Source of the DNA: an uncultured Prevotella sp.
Lineage (GTDB): Bacteria; Bacteroidota; Bacteroidia; Bacteroidales; Bacteroidaceae
NCBI GenBank assembly: GCA_934190685.1
Contig: CAKPTK010000072.1
Span: 1-11,871, forward strand
DNA length: 11,871 nucleotides
Reading direction: 5' to 3'
The position numbers were made by a program, and so were the translations under genes. Within the stretch, counting starts at the first letter, position 1; each line of letters starts with the position of its first letter. This document shows, piece by piece, positions 1 to 6,417 of the stretch. The notes beneath the pieces are model-generated. The model searched no databases, was not told the origin of the DNA, and saw only the letters and a list, made by a program, of their open reading frames with translations.

Positions 1-122
1 AGCGAGGCACGCAGCTTGTCTTCCGAAGGAATGCCTTTCACCTTGGCACTCACATCCACCGTGAGGTATTCGTCAATGAAAGCTTGTTTCAGGCGAGGAA
101 CACTTCTCCACAGACTTTGCAC
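1..122 (-). CDS. Unidentified partial coding fragment, cut by left edge
   Basis: I do not recognise this gene. Reading leftward, the frame is open from just after a TGA at 137-135 to the window edge. The first possible start is GTG at 122. The peptide includes the stretch PRLKQAFIDEYLTVDVSAKV and then KGIPSEDKLRAS, with a charged, soluble composition and codon use like the real genes nearby. It overlaps, in another frame, a short fragment resembling a mobile-element protein (89-154). This suggests the 5' end of a gene was replaced or joined to foreign DNA here. It could equally be a genuine N-terminus with a GTG start, or chance. Only about 40 residues are visible, so no function is assigned. 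Confidence 0.3.
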   Translation of the reverse strand, partial: MQSLWRSVPRLKQAFIDEYLTVDVSAKVKGIPSEDKLRAS

Positions 123-154
123 TTGCGCTTGATTTCAAATCCTATTGCCGGCAT
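89..154 (-). pseudogene. Zinc-ribbon/HTH protein N-terminal remnant (mobile-element type)
   Basis: A 21-residue reading frame starts MPAIGFEIKRKCKVCG and stops at TGA (plus-strand TCA at 89-91). From memory, a start of this form, with a CxxC half zinc ribbon right after a basic stretch, opens small HTH/excisionase-like proteins carried by integrative elements of Bacteroidetes. In those proteins a second Cys pair and an HTH domain follow. Here the frame ends before the second Cys pair, so the protein would be broken. Immediately downstream, a different frame stays open to the window edge. I read this as the scar of an insertion or recombination event. The family assignment is recalled, not searched. 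Confidence 0.35.
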
Positions 155-301
155 ATAATCTACTTTTAAGTATGCATTAGTATGTATAGGTAGGAACAAG
201 TCCCACATTATCTACTTTTTTGTTGTGTTGCAAATGTGCTGCAAATAAGCGGTAAACAAGCGCATAACAAAGGCATAAGAAACAAGACCCCTATAAACGC
301 A
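155..301. other. Non-coding stretch with short repeats upstream of the HTH remnant
   Basis: No convincing gene is present. It holds an imperfect direct repeat, AT(A/T)ATCTACTTTT, at 155-167 and 207-219. It also holds a tandem AGTATGNA at 169-176 and 179-186. The repeats lie upstream of the zinc-ribbon remnant, so they may be leftover promoter or operator sequence of that element. Two TTGCAAAT/CTGCAAAT-like steps follow at about 228-247. Confidence 0.3.
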
Positions 302-334
302 AAAAGCGTGCAACTCATTGAGCTGCACGCTTTT
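302..334 (-). terminator. Rho-independent terminator of dnaK
   Basis: An 11-bp perfect stem pairs AAAAGCGTGCA (302-312) with TGCACGCTTTT (324-334). A CTC/GAG extension continues inside it. On the minus strand the stem is followed by a T-run, as expected just beyond the dnaK stop at 368. The flanking A and T runs are symmetric, so it could stop transcription from both sides. Confidence 0.85.
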
Positions 335-367
335 GCTTATTGTTTATTATGTGTTTTCTTCTTGGCA

Positions 368-2284
368 CTACTTAACCTCCTCGAAATCAGCGTCTTGTAT
401 GTTGTCGTCGCTTTTTGCGCCACTGTTGTCGGTCTGTGCGCCGGCACCTGTATTAGCTTGTGCGCCTGCGCCAGGCTGGGCACCGCCTTGGTACATCTGT
501 GCGCTGGCGGTCTGCATTACCTGGTTGAGGTTGGCGATAGCAGAGTCGATGGCTGCGATGTCGGCTGCCTTGTGGGCGTCCTTGAGCTGCTGCAGAGCCT
601 GCTCGATGCCTGGCTTCTTGTCGGCAGGAATTTTGTCACCGTTGTCCTTCAAGAAGTTCTCGGTGGTGAAGATCATGGAGTCTGCCTGGTTGAGTTTGTC
701 TACTTTCTCGCGCTCTGCCTTATCTGCTGCAGCGTTCTGTTCTGCCTCGGCCTTCATGCGCTTGATTTCGTCCTCGCTCAAGCCTGAAGAAGCCTCGATA
801 CGGATGGCCTGCTCTTTGCCTGTGGCCTTATCCTTGGCACTTACGTTGAGGATACCGTTGGCGTCGATATCGAATGTAACCTCAATCTGTGGAACACCAC
901 GACGTGCGGGTGCGATACCCTCGAGGTTGAACTGACCGATACTCTTGTTCTGAGCCGCCATTGGACGCTCACCCTGCAGCACGTGGATGGTCACGGCAGT
1001 CTGATTGTCCACTGCGGTAGAGAAGGTCTCGCTCTTCTTGCAGGGGATGGTGGTGTTGGCGTCGATAAGTTTGGTCATCACGCCACCCATAGTTTCGATA
1101 CCGAGGGTCAGTGGAGTAACGTCGAGCAATACGATGTCGCCTACACCGCCTTCCTTGTTGAGGATGGCGCCCTGGATAGCAGCACCCACAGCCACAACCT
1201 CATCAGGGTTTACACCCTTTGAAGGCTCCTTGCCGAAGTAGTTCTTAACCAATGTCTGCACGGCAGGAATACGGCTTGAACCACCTACGAGAATCACTTC
1301 GTCGATATCTGATGTGCTCAACTTGGCGTCTTTGATGGCGTTCTGGCATGGTATAAGACAAGCTTGAATCAAGTTGTGTGCCAACTGCTCGAACTGTGAA
1401 CGGGTCAAAGTCTTTACCAAGTGCTTTGGAACACCGCCTTCAGCTGTGATGTAAGGAAGGTTGATTTCTGTAGAAGTGGTGCTTGACAACTCAATCTTGG
1501 CCTTCTCGGCAGCTTCCTTCAGACGTTGCATGGCCATAGGATCCTTGGAGAGGTCGATGCCCTCGTCAGCCTTGAATCCGTTGACCAACCAGTCGATGAT
1601 TACTTGGTCGAAGTCGTCACCACCCAGGTGGGTATCACCATTGGTAGAAAGTACCTCGAATACACCGCCACCGAACTCCAGGATGGAGATATCAAATGTA
1701 CCGCCACCGAGGTCGAACACGGCAATCTTCATATCCTTGTTGGCTTTGTCCACACCGTAAGCCAAGGCTGCGGCTGTAGGCTCGTTCACGATACGGCGGA
1801 CGTTGAGACCTGCAATCTGTCCGGCTTCCTTGGTGGCCTGACGCTGAGAGTCAGAGAAGTAAGCAGGAACGGTGATGACGGCGTCTGTCACCTCCTGGCC
1901 GAGGTAATCCTCGGCAGTCTTCTTCATCTTCTGGAGAATCATGGCGGAGATTTCCTGAGGAGTGTATTTACGGCCTTCGATGTCCACACGCGGATAGCCA
2001 CCTTCGTTGACTACCGAGAATGGCACACGGCTTACTTCCTTGGCGCTCTGCTCGTATGTCTCACCCATGAAACGCTTGATGCTGTAGACTGTGTTCTTCG
2101 GATTGGTGATGGCCTGACGTTTTGCAGGGTCACCGACCTTACGTTCACCGTCTTTCACAAAGCCCACAACAGATGGAGTGGTGCGTTTGCCTTCACTGTT
2201 GGTGATAACTACAGGTTCGTTGCCTTCAAATACAGCAACACAAGAGTTTGTAGTTCCTAAGTCGATACCAATAATCTTTCCCAT
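368..2284 (-). CDS. dnaK: Molecular chaperone DnaK (Hsp70)
   Basis: This is the ATP-dependent Hsp70 chaperone of the cytoplasm. It folds and protects nascent or stress-damaged proteins with DnaJ and GrpE, neither of which is in this window. The 638-residue protein has the normal bacterial length. The nucleotide-binding domain spans about residues 1-383, with the phosphate loop [11 protein letters not shown] (6-16), the conserved lysine K70, [10 protein letters not shown] (191-200, including the autophosphorylation-type Thr196) and [11 protein letters not shown] (333-343). The linker [13 protein letters not shown] (385-397) leads into the beta substrate-binding domain and the helical lid. A flexible Gly/Ala/Gln-rich tail ends in EEVK, the usual C-terminus. 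The start [10 protein letters not shown] is the family norm. The leader is A-rich (AAAAAAAAATACAATT before ATG) without a Shine-Dalgarno sequence. A hairpin terminator follows at 302-334. No CIRCE heat-shock operator is visible upstream. Confidence 0.99.
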   Translation of the reverse strand: MGKIIGIDLGTTNSCVAVFEGNEPVVITNSEGKRTTPSVVGFVKDGERKVGDPAKRQAITNPKNTVYSIKRFMGETYEQSAKEVSRVPFSVVNEGGYPRVDIEGRKYTPQEISAMILQKMKKTAEDYLGQEVTDAVITVPAYFSDSQRQATKEAGQIAGLNVRRIVNEPTAAALAYGVDKANKDMKIAVFDLGGGTFDISILEFGGGVFEVLSTNGDTHLGGDDFDQVIIDWLVNGFKADEGIDLSKDPMAMQRLKEAAEKAKIELSSTTSTEINLPYITAEGGVPKHLVKTLTRSQFEQLAHNLIQACLIPCQNAIKDAKLSTSDIDEVILVGGSSRIPAVQTLVKNYFGKEPSKGVNPDEVVAVGAAIQGAILNKEGGVGDIVLLDVTPLTLGIETMGGVMTKLIDANTTIPCKKSETFSTAVDNQTAVTIHVLQGERPMAAQNKSIGQFNLEGIAPARRGVPQIEVTFDIDANGILNVSAKDKATGKEQAIRIEASSGLSEDEIKRMKAEAEQNAAADKAEREKVDKLNQADSMIFTTENFLKDNGDKIPADKKPGIEQALQQLKDAHKAADIAAIDSAIANLNQVMQTASAQMYQGGAQPGAGAQANTGAGAQTDNSGAKSDDNIQDADFEEVK

Positions 2285-2410
2285 AATTGTATTTTTTTTT
2301 ATTTTGTTATTCTTGTTGATGTTCTCGTGTCCAGTGGCCTTCCTGCGCGGTTGACCGCTGTCCGCTTATCTTTCAACAAATCGTATGCCAACAAATTCTC
2401 TCCTTGGAAA

Positions 2411-2437
2411 TGTGACATGATGTGTGACATTGTGTCA
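2411..2437. promoter_or_regulatory. TGTGACAT repeat cluster and palindrome upstream of dnaK
   Basis: TGTGACAT occurs at 2411-2418 and again at 2423-2430, 12 bp apart. The second copy forms the perfect palindrome TGACA-TTG-TGTCA (2425-2437). The cluster sits about 130-150 bp before the dnaK start, between the recA terminator and dnaK. It could be an activator or repressor site for stress control of dnaK. This is inferred from the repeat pattern alone. Confidence 0.3.
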
Positions 2438-2466
2438 GTGCGGACTGACCTTTCGACAACAAAAAT

Positions 2467-2493
2467 CCCCTACGACCATCACGGCCATAGGGG
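2467..2493 (-). terminator. Rho-independent terminator of recA
   Basis: On the minus strand CCCCTATGGCC pairs with GGTCGTAGGGG around a GTGAT loop, an 11-bp stem with two G-U wobbles. ATTTTTG follows. It lies 31 bp past the recA stop and separates the recA operon from dnaK. Confidence 0.85.
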
Positions 2494-2524
2494 AGTATGT
2501 TTTTATTAATAATTAGGTGTAAGG

Positions 2525-3562
2525 TTATTCTTCCTTGTGTTTGTCGGCGATGGCTGCCTTGATGGCAGTCTCCAGTTCCTCGCACAGTTCTGGATTGTCG
2601 CGCAGCAGATTCTTGGTGGCGTCGCGTCCTTGTGCCAGTTTGGAGTCTTGATAACTGAACCAGCTGCCGCTCTTCTTGATGATGTCATATTCCACACCGA
2701 GGTCGACGATTTCGCCCACCTTGGAGATGCCCTCTCCGAACATAATGTCGAATTCGGCTTTGCGGAATGGAGGTGCCACCTTGTTCTTGATGACTTTCAC
2801 CTTGACGTGGTTGCCCAGAATTTCGTCGCCCTCCTTGATGCTGGCGGACCGGCGTATGTCGAGGCGCACGCTGGCGTAGAATTTCAGTGCGTTACCGCCG
2901 GTAGTGGTCTCGGGATTGCCGAACATCACGCCGATCTTCTCACGCAACTGGTTGATGAAGATGCAGGTGGTGTTGGTCTTGCTGATGGTTCCGGTCAGTT
3001 TGCGCAGTGCCTGGCTCATCAGTCGTGCCTGCAGACCCACTTTGTTGTCGCCCATGTCGCCCTCGATTTCAGCCTTCGGGGTGAGGGCTGCCACGGAGTC
3101 GACCACGAGGATGTCGATGGCTGATGAGCGTATCAGCTGGTCGGCGATCTCGAGTGCTTGCTCGCCGTTGTCGGGTTGTGAGATGAGCAGGTTGTCCACA
3201 TCCACACCCAACTTGCTCGCATAGAAGCGGTCGAAAGCGTGTTCTGCGTCGATGAAGGCTGCGATGCCGCCATTCTTCTGAGCTTCGGCGATGGCGTGGA
3301 TGGCGAGTGTTGTCTTACCGGAAGACTCGGGACCGTAGATTTCGATGATTCGTCCGCGCGGATATCCGCCCACGCCGAGTGCCACATCGAGACCGATGCT
3401 GCCGGTGGGGATCACCTCCACGTTTTCGATTTTCTCGTCGCCAAGTTTCATGATTGAACCTTTGCCATAGTCTTTCTCTATCTTTGCCATGGCAGCCTGC
3501 AGCGCCTTGAGTTTACCCTCTTGAGCGGCGTTGGCTGTGTTGGTAGTTTCTTCTTTTGCCAT
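2525..3562 (-). CDS. recA: Recombinase RecA
   Basis: RecA forms ATP-bound filaments on single-stranded DNA and drives homologous pairing, strand exchange and the SOS co-protease reaction. With the start at 3562 the protein has 345 residues, beginning [10 protein letters not shown]. An in-frame ATG at 3622 would add 20 residues and overlap the preceding gene's stop (3591), so I prefer 3562, which leaves a normal 28-nt gap. Landmarks are Walker [10 protein letters not shown] (77-85), the catalytic Glu107 in FIDAEHAFD (103-111), Walker [11 protein letters not shown] (151-160), and the loop-2 stretch [16 protein letters not shown] (215-230). The C-terminus ends in an acidic DKHKEE tail. It is the last gene of a probable operon with the 201-aa protein and the saccharopine-dehydrogenase-like gene. 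No CTGT-N8-ACAG SOS box is visible in the 28-nt gap or just upstream of the first gene. Confidence 0.99.
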   Translation of the reverse strand: MAKEETTNTANAAQEGKLKALQAAMAKIEKDYGKGSIMKLGDEKIENVEVIPTGSIGLDVALGVGGYPRGRIIEIYGPESSGKTTLAIHAIAEAQKNGGIAAFIDAEHAFDRFYASKLGVDVDNLLISQPDNGEQALEIADQLIRSSAIDILVVDSVAALTPKAEIEGDMGDNKVGLQARLMSQALRKLTGTISKTNTTCIFINQLREKIGVMFGNPETTTGGNALKFYASVRLDIRRSASIKEGDEILGNHVKVKVIKNKVAPPFRKAEFDIMFGEGISKVGEIVDLGVEYDIIKKSGSWFSYQDSKLAQGRDATKNLLRDNPELCEELETAIKAAIADKHKEE

Positions 3563-3590
3563 ATTCTTGATGTCTTTAGCTTGTTGTTGT

Positions 3591-4817
3591 TTAAAGTTCC
3601 AGGTCTCCGTCCTTGATTTCATGCCATGGCAGTCCTTGCTTGTTGAGCTGTTCCATGAATGGGTCCGGGTCGAACTCCTCGACGTTCCACACGCCGGGGC
3701 GTTTCCACAGACCTTTGAAGAACATCATTGCGCCGATCATGGCCGGTACGCCTGTGGTGTAGCTGACGCCCTGCATGCCCGTTTCCTTGTAGGCGGCCTC
3801 ATGCGAGCAGTTGTTATATATATAATAGGTGTGCTCCTTGCCGTCTTTCAGTCCGCGGATGCGGCAGCCGATGCTGGTCTGTCCCTCATAGTTGGAGCCG
3901 AGGTCCTGTGGGTTGGGCAGCACGGCCTTGAGGAATTGCAGTGGCACGATCTTCACCTTCACCTTCTTCTCGGGGTTGTCGGCGAGCGGAGCCTCGTATT
4001 CGATTTCGTCGATGCGCGACATGCCGAGGTTCTGGATGCAGTCGAGATAGGTGAGGTATTGCTGTCCGAAAGTCATCCAGAAGCGGGCGCGCTTGATGGT
4101 GGGATAGTTCTTCACGAGGCTCTCTATCTCCTCGTGGTGGAGCAGATAGCTCTCCCTGGGGCCGATTTCGGGATAGTTGAGAGGCTGGTGGATGGCGAGC
4201 GGTTCGGTCTCCACCCATTTCCCGTCTTCCCAATAGAGACCTTTCTGGGTGATTTCGCGGATATTGATTTCGGGGTTGAAGTTGGTGGCGAAAGCCTTGT
4301 GGTGGTTGCCGGCGTTGCAGTCGACGATGTCGAGATATTGTATTTCATCGAACACGTGCTTGGCGGCGTATGCCGTGAAGATGCTTGTCACGCCGGGGTC
4401 GAAACCGCATCCGAGGATGGCGGTCAGTCCCGCGTCCTCGAAACGCTTCTTGTAGGCCCATTGCCAGGAGTATTCAAAGTGCGCCTCGTCCTTGGGCTCA
4501 TAGTTGGCCGTGTCGAGATAGCTGCATCCGCAGGCCAGACAGGCGTCCATGATGGTGAGGTCTTGATAGGGCAGGGCAAGGTTGACGACCAGCTCCGGCT
4601 TGAAGTCGTTGAACAAGGCTTTGAGCTGTTCCACATCATCGGCGTCCACCTGTGCGGTTTTGATGTTCGGGTTGCCGATTGCCTTGACGATCTTGTCACA
4701 CTTGGCCTTTGTGCGGCTGGCAATCATGAAGTCTGTGAACACGTCAGCGTTCTGCGCGATTTTCACCGCGGCTACTGTTGCGACGCCACCGGCGCCAATC
4801 ATTAATACTCTTCCCAT
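3591..4817 (-). CDS. Saccharopine dehydrogenase family; probable carboxy(nor)spermidine dehydrogenase
   Basis: The 408-residue protein has an N-terminal Rossmann fold with the dinucleotide motif GAGGVA (8-13). It also has [13 protein letters not shown] (135-147), typical of the LYS9/carboxynorspermidine-synthase branch, and a conserved C-terminal [11 protein letters not shown] (353-363). Family knowledge: in Bacteroidetes, close homologues make carboxyspermidine from putrescine and aspartate semialdehyde using NADPH, the first step of the alternative spermidine route. A decarboxylase (NspC/CASDC type) encoded elsewhere completes that route. The length fits this enzyme (about 400 residues). 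A true lysine-pathway saccharopine reductase is possible but less likely, since bacteria of this group make lysine through diaminopimelate. The stop lies 28 nt before recA and the start lies 54 nt after the 201-aa gene, so co-transcription is likely. The start [11 protein letters not shown] places the Rossmann strand at the very N-terminus, as expected. Confidence 0.85.
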   Translation of the reverse strand: MGRVLMIGAGGVATVAAVKIAQNADVFTDFMIASRTKAKCDKIVKAIGNPNIKTAQVDADDVEQLKALFNDFKPELVVNLALPYQDLTIMDACLACGCSYLDTANYEPKDEAHFEYSWQWAYKKRFEDAGLTAILGCGFDPGVTSIFTAYAAKHVFDEIQYLDIVDCNAGNHHKAFATNFNPEINIREITQKGLYWEDGKWVETEPLAIHQPLNYPEIGPRESYLLHHEEIESLVKNYPTIKRARFWMTFGQQYLTYLDCIQNLGMSRIDEIEYEAPLADNPEKKVKVKIVPLQFLKAVLPNPQDLGSNYEGQTSIGCRIRGLKDGKEHTYYIYNNCSHEAAYKETGMQGVSYTTGVPAMIGAMMFFKGLWKRPGVWNVEEFDPDPFMEQLNKQGLPWHEIKDGDLEL

Positions 4818-4871
4818 TTGCTTATGTTTGTTATTGTTATGTGCGTTGTTTCGTGGCGGAGCACGTTTTGT

Positions 4872-5477
4872 CTATTCCTTGATTTCGTCGGCCTTGATGC
4901 CCAGGGCGCTCATCAGTGAGTAGCCGAGGACTTCCTGTCTGAAGTTGCCGCCCGGCATGGTGTACATGCAGAACACGGTGATATGCTTGTCCTCGTCGGT
5001 CTGCTTGAGGGCACGCTGTACCATCTCGTAGAGGGTCGGGTCCTCGGCGTTGGGCACCACCATGATGCGTTTCACGTCGCCACTGTTGGCTGCCGTCTGC
5101 AGGATGTCGACGAAGAAGTCCTCGCTCTTCACGAGATTGTCTTCAACGGGAAACGAACTGATGACAAATTCGCCCAGGTTGTCCTTGAATGCCATGGCGT
5201 TGAGGTCTTTCTCAAAGTTTCCGGGCTTGAAGTTTTCCATGGCTTTCGTGTTTTTCCTGTGGATGAATACCACTTGCGTCTCGTGCTCTCCTTGTCTGAG
5301 GCCTCCGTCGAGGGCGATGCAGTCAATCCATTTTGCCGTGTCCGCGGGAGGAATGCGTCTGCCGATGATGCGTTCGAAGTTGACGATGAGGTGGAACGCC
5401 ACATGGTCCACGTAGTCAGCGTCGACGATAATCACGTTCTCGCTCCATTTGGTCTGCTGGTTGATATTCGTATTCAT
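4872..5477 (-). CDS. Conserved Bacteroidales hypothetical protein (possibly DUF6621)
   Basis: This is a 201-residue soluble protein with no signal peptide or membrane segment. It alternates hydrophobic strands and acidic turns: VIIVDADYVDHVAFHL (15-30), IDCIALDGG (51-59), ETQVVFIH (66-73), KRIMVVPNAED (136-146) and HITVFCMY (165-172). It ends with a short helix, MSALGIKADEIKE. The opening strand ending in DAD and the repeated hydrophobic strands recall a Rossmann-like or NYN/PIN-like fold, but I see no full acidic nuclease set. From memory, similar proteins precede the saccharopine-dehydrogenase-like gene in other Bacteroidales; the DUF6621 label is recalled, not searched. It heads the operon with the dehydrogenase and recA. 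The start ATG lies only five bases after a TAAATTTG promoter box, implying an almost leaderless mRNA. Function unknown. Confidence 0.75.
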   Translation of the reverse strand: MNTNINQQTKWSENVIIVDADYVDHVAFHLIVNFERIIGRRIPPADTAKWIDCIALDGGLRQGEHETQVVFIHRKNTKAMENFKPGNFEKDLNAMAFKDNLGEFVISSFPVEDNLVKSEDFFVDILQTAANSGDVKRIMVVPNAEDPTLYEMVQRALKQTDEDKHITVFCMYTMPGGNFRQEVLGYSLMSALGIKADEIKE

Positions 5478-5482
5478 AGTTG

Positions 5483-5490
5483 CAAATTTA
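5483..5490 (-). promoter_or_regulatory. Bacteroidetes -7 box for the 201-aa gene/recA operon
   Basis: Read on the minus strand this is TAAATTTG, a perfect TAnnTTTG match. A TTT (not the preferred TTG) stands 21 bp upstream of it. Only CAACT separates the box from the start ATG at 5477, so transcription should begin at or within a few bases of the start codon. Confidence 0.6.
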
Positions 5491-5755
5491 CGTATTTTTT
5501 CTGATTGTACGAAAGGAATGGGTATATATTTTCGGGGATGCGGAGCCGTGGATGATGATTTTTCTTCGGCGTTAGTATGCCTTGAGATGGTGCATGAAAC
5601 TGAGTTTGGTTCTGTGTTGTTGTAGTCGGCTGGTCCGCATTTCTTGGTACGAGGGATGGGGAAAGGATGGAATAGGCAGGTTGTTAAGTAATCTTAAAAA
5701 TCAAAACACTTAGTGCGAAAATCAAATTATTAGGTCGGGAAATATGCTTTTGCGC
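5491..5755. other. Gene-free stretch, no recognised element
   Basis: Only very short reading frames occur here: 35 codons on the plus strand at 5518-5625 and 22 codons on the minus strand at 5640-5572. Neither has a supporting promoter or ribosome site. I see no tRNA or long inverted repeat. It separates the recA operon promoter from the candidate small RNA. Confidence 0.4.
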
Positions 5756-5763
5756 TAACTTTG
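5756..5763 (+). promoter_or_regulatory. Plus-strand -7 box for a candidate small RNA
   Basis: TAACTTTG is a perfect TAnnTTTG match followed by C, as in many Bacteroidetes promoters (the metY promoter in this window has the same TAACTTTGC). No clear TTG is found 19-21 bp upstream (TAGG or TCG instead), so the promoter is supported by one element only. Confidence 0.45.
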
Positions 5764-5769
5764 CGGCAT

Positions 5770-5866
5770 CATAAGTAAGCACATTAGATTTTTTCATTAG
5801 ATAGGTTATACAGTTAGGTATTTTAAACCCCGATGTTGTGAAACACCGGGGGCGTTTTATTTTTGC
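5770..5866 (+). ncRNA. Candidate orphan small RNA ending in a terminator hairpin
   Basis: A TAACTTTG box (5756-5763) would start a transcript at about 5770. It would run some 95 nt through the hairpin at 5828-5851 and end in the T-rich tract TTTTATTTTT (5855-5864). The transcript has no ATG start and no plausible peptide, and no plus-strand gene follows. It contains two copies of CATTAGAT (5782-5789 and 5795-5802) and then GTTAGGT, which are candidate single-stranded pairing regions. I know of no family that matches. The alternative is that the hairpin serves only the convergent GNAT gene and the box is chance. Confidence 0.35.
5828..5851. terminator. Hairpin terminator shared by GNAT gene and candidate small RNA
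   Basis: CCCCG-A-TGTT (5828-5837) and AACA-C-CGGGG (5842-5851) enclose a GTGA loop. On the minus RNA all ten pairs form, with one G-U, but the tail is short (TTTAAAAT). On the plus RNA there is one A-C mismatch but a better tail, GCGTTTTATTTTT. The sequence therefore allows use in both directions. The GNAT stop codon (5857-5859) lies inside the plus-strand T-tract. Confidence 0.7.
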
Positions 5867-6417
5867 AGATGGCGCATGGGATGTCCTGCCCATGCCGTGT
5901 CGTTCACGAATTTGAATCCCACCTCTTTATATAGTCTTTCCGCTTTCGGATTGCCCGCGTCCACCAGTAGTCCGGCAGGCATTCCCAGGTCTTCAGCTTT
6001 CTTGACGGCGGCTTGGAGCAGGGCTGTGGCGATGCCTTGCCGGCGGAAGTTGGGCAGCACGGCCAGACTGTCGATATATAGCTCTCCCGCTCCGGTCTCG
6101 TCGGGCATCGAGGAGAAGTCGCGGTCCAATTGTCGGGCTGCCTGTTCGATGAAGCGCTGGCGCAGACGGTGCAGGTCTTCGCCTTTGTATGAAACGCACA
6201 CACCGGCCTTTTCGCCTTCGTCGGTGCGGGCGATGAGCGTGTTGCGGTAGCTGTATTGCGAGTCTTCCATTTCCACCAGGTATTTCATCATGGCGGCGAA
6301 GTCTTCCAGAGTCTTGTGTTCTCCTGCGAGGTTCTGACAGCAGTCGTCGGTCATGGCCATCATGATGAGTCGGGCGATGAATGCGGAGTCGTTTTTTTGA
6401 GACTTTGTTATGTTCAT
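5857..6417 (-). CDS. GNAT family N-acetyltransferase
   Basis: This 186-residue cytoplasmic enzyme of the GNAT fold transfers an acetyl group from acetyl-CoA to an amine; the substrate is unknown. Motif A is LYIDSLAVLPNFRRQGIATA (113-132), in which RRQGIA (125-130) is the Q/R-x-x-G-x-G/A loop that grips the pyrophosphate of CoA. Motif B is NPKAERLYKEVGF (156-168). The N-terminal half (SAFIARLIMMAM, then EDFAAMMKYL) is the variable acceptor-side region. The ATG overlaps the histidine kinase stop as ATGA, so translation is probably coupled to the kinase. It is the third gene of the two-component operon and may belong to the same response. A hairpin follows its stop directly. Confidence 0.93.
   Translation of the reverse strand: MNITKSQKNDSAFIARLIMMAMTDDCCQNLAGEHKTLEDFAAMMKYLVEMEDSQYSYRNTLIARTDEGEKAGVCVSYKGEDLHRLRQRFIEQAARQLDRDFSSMPDETGAGELYIDSLAVLPNFRRQGIATALLQAAVKKAEDLGMPAGLLVDAGNPKAERLYKEVGFKFVNDTAWAGHPMRHLQK

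Noticed and set aside
2380..2400. TACGATTTG as a dnaK -7 box on the minus strand
   Set aside because: It has three bases instead of two between TA and TTTG, and no TTG stands 19-21 bp upstream.
3563..3622. Longer RecA with 20 extra N-terminal residues starting at 3622
   Set aside because: It would overlap the upstream gene's 3' end by 32 nt. Residues before MAKEE do not look like RecA, and the start at 3562 gives the normal length.
5518..5625. 35-residue plus-strand peptide starting MGIYFRGCG
   Set aside because: There is no -7 box, the GAAAGGA is too close to the ATG to act as a ribosome site, and no recognisable features are present.
5572..5640. 22-residue basic minus-strand peptide starting MRTSRLQQHR
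   Set aside because: The composition is suggestive (Arg/His-rich), but there is no promoter box or ribosome site and the length allows chance occurrence.
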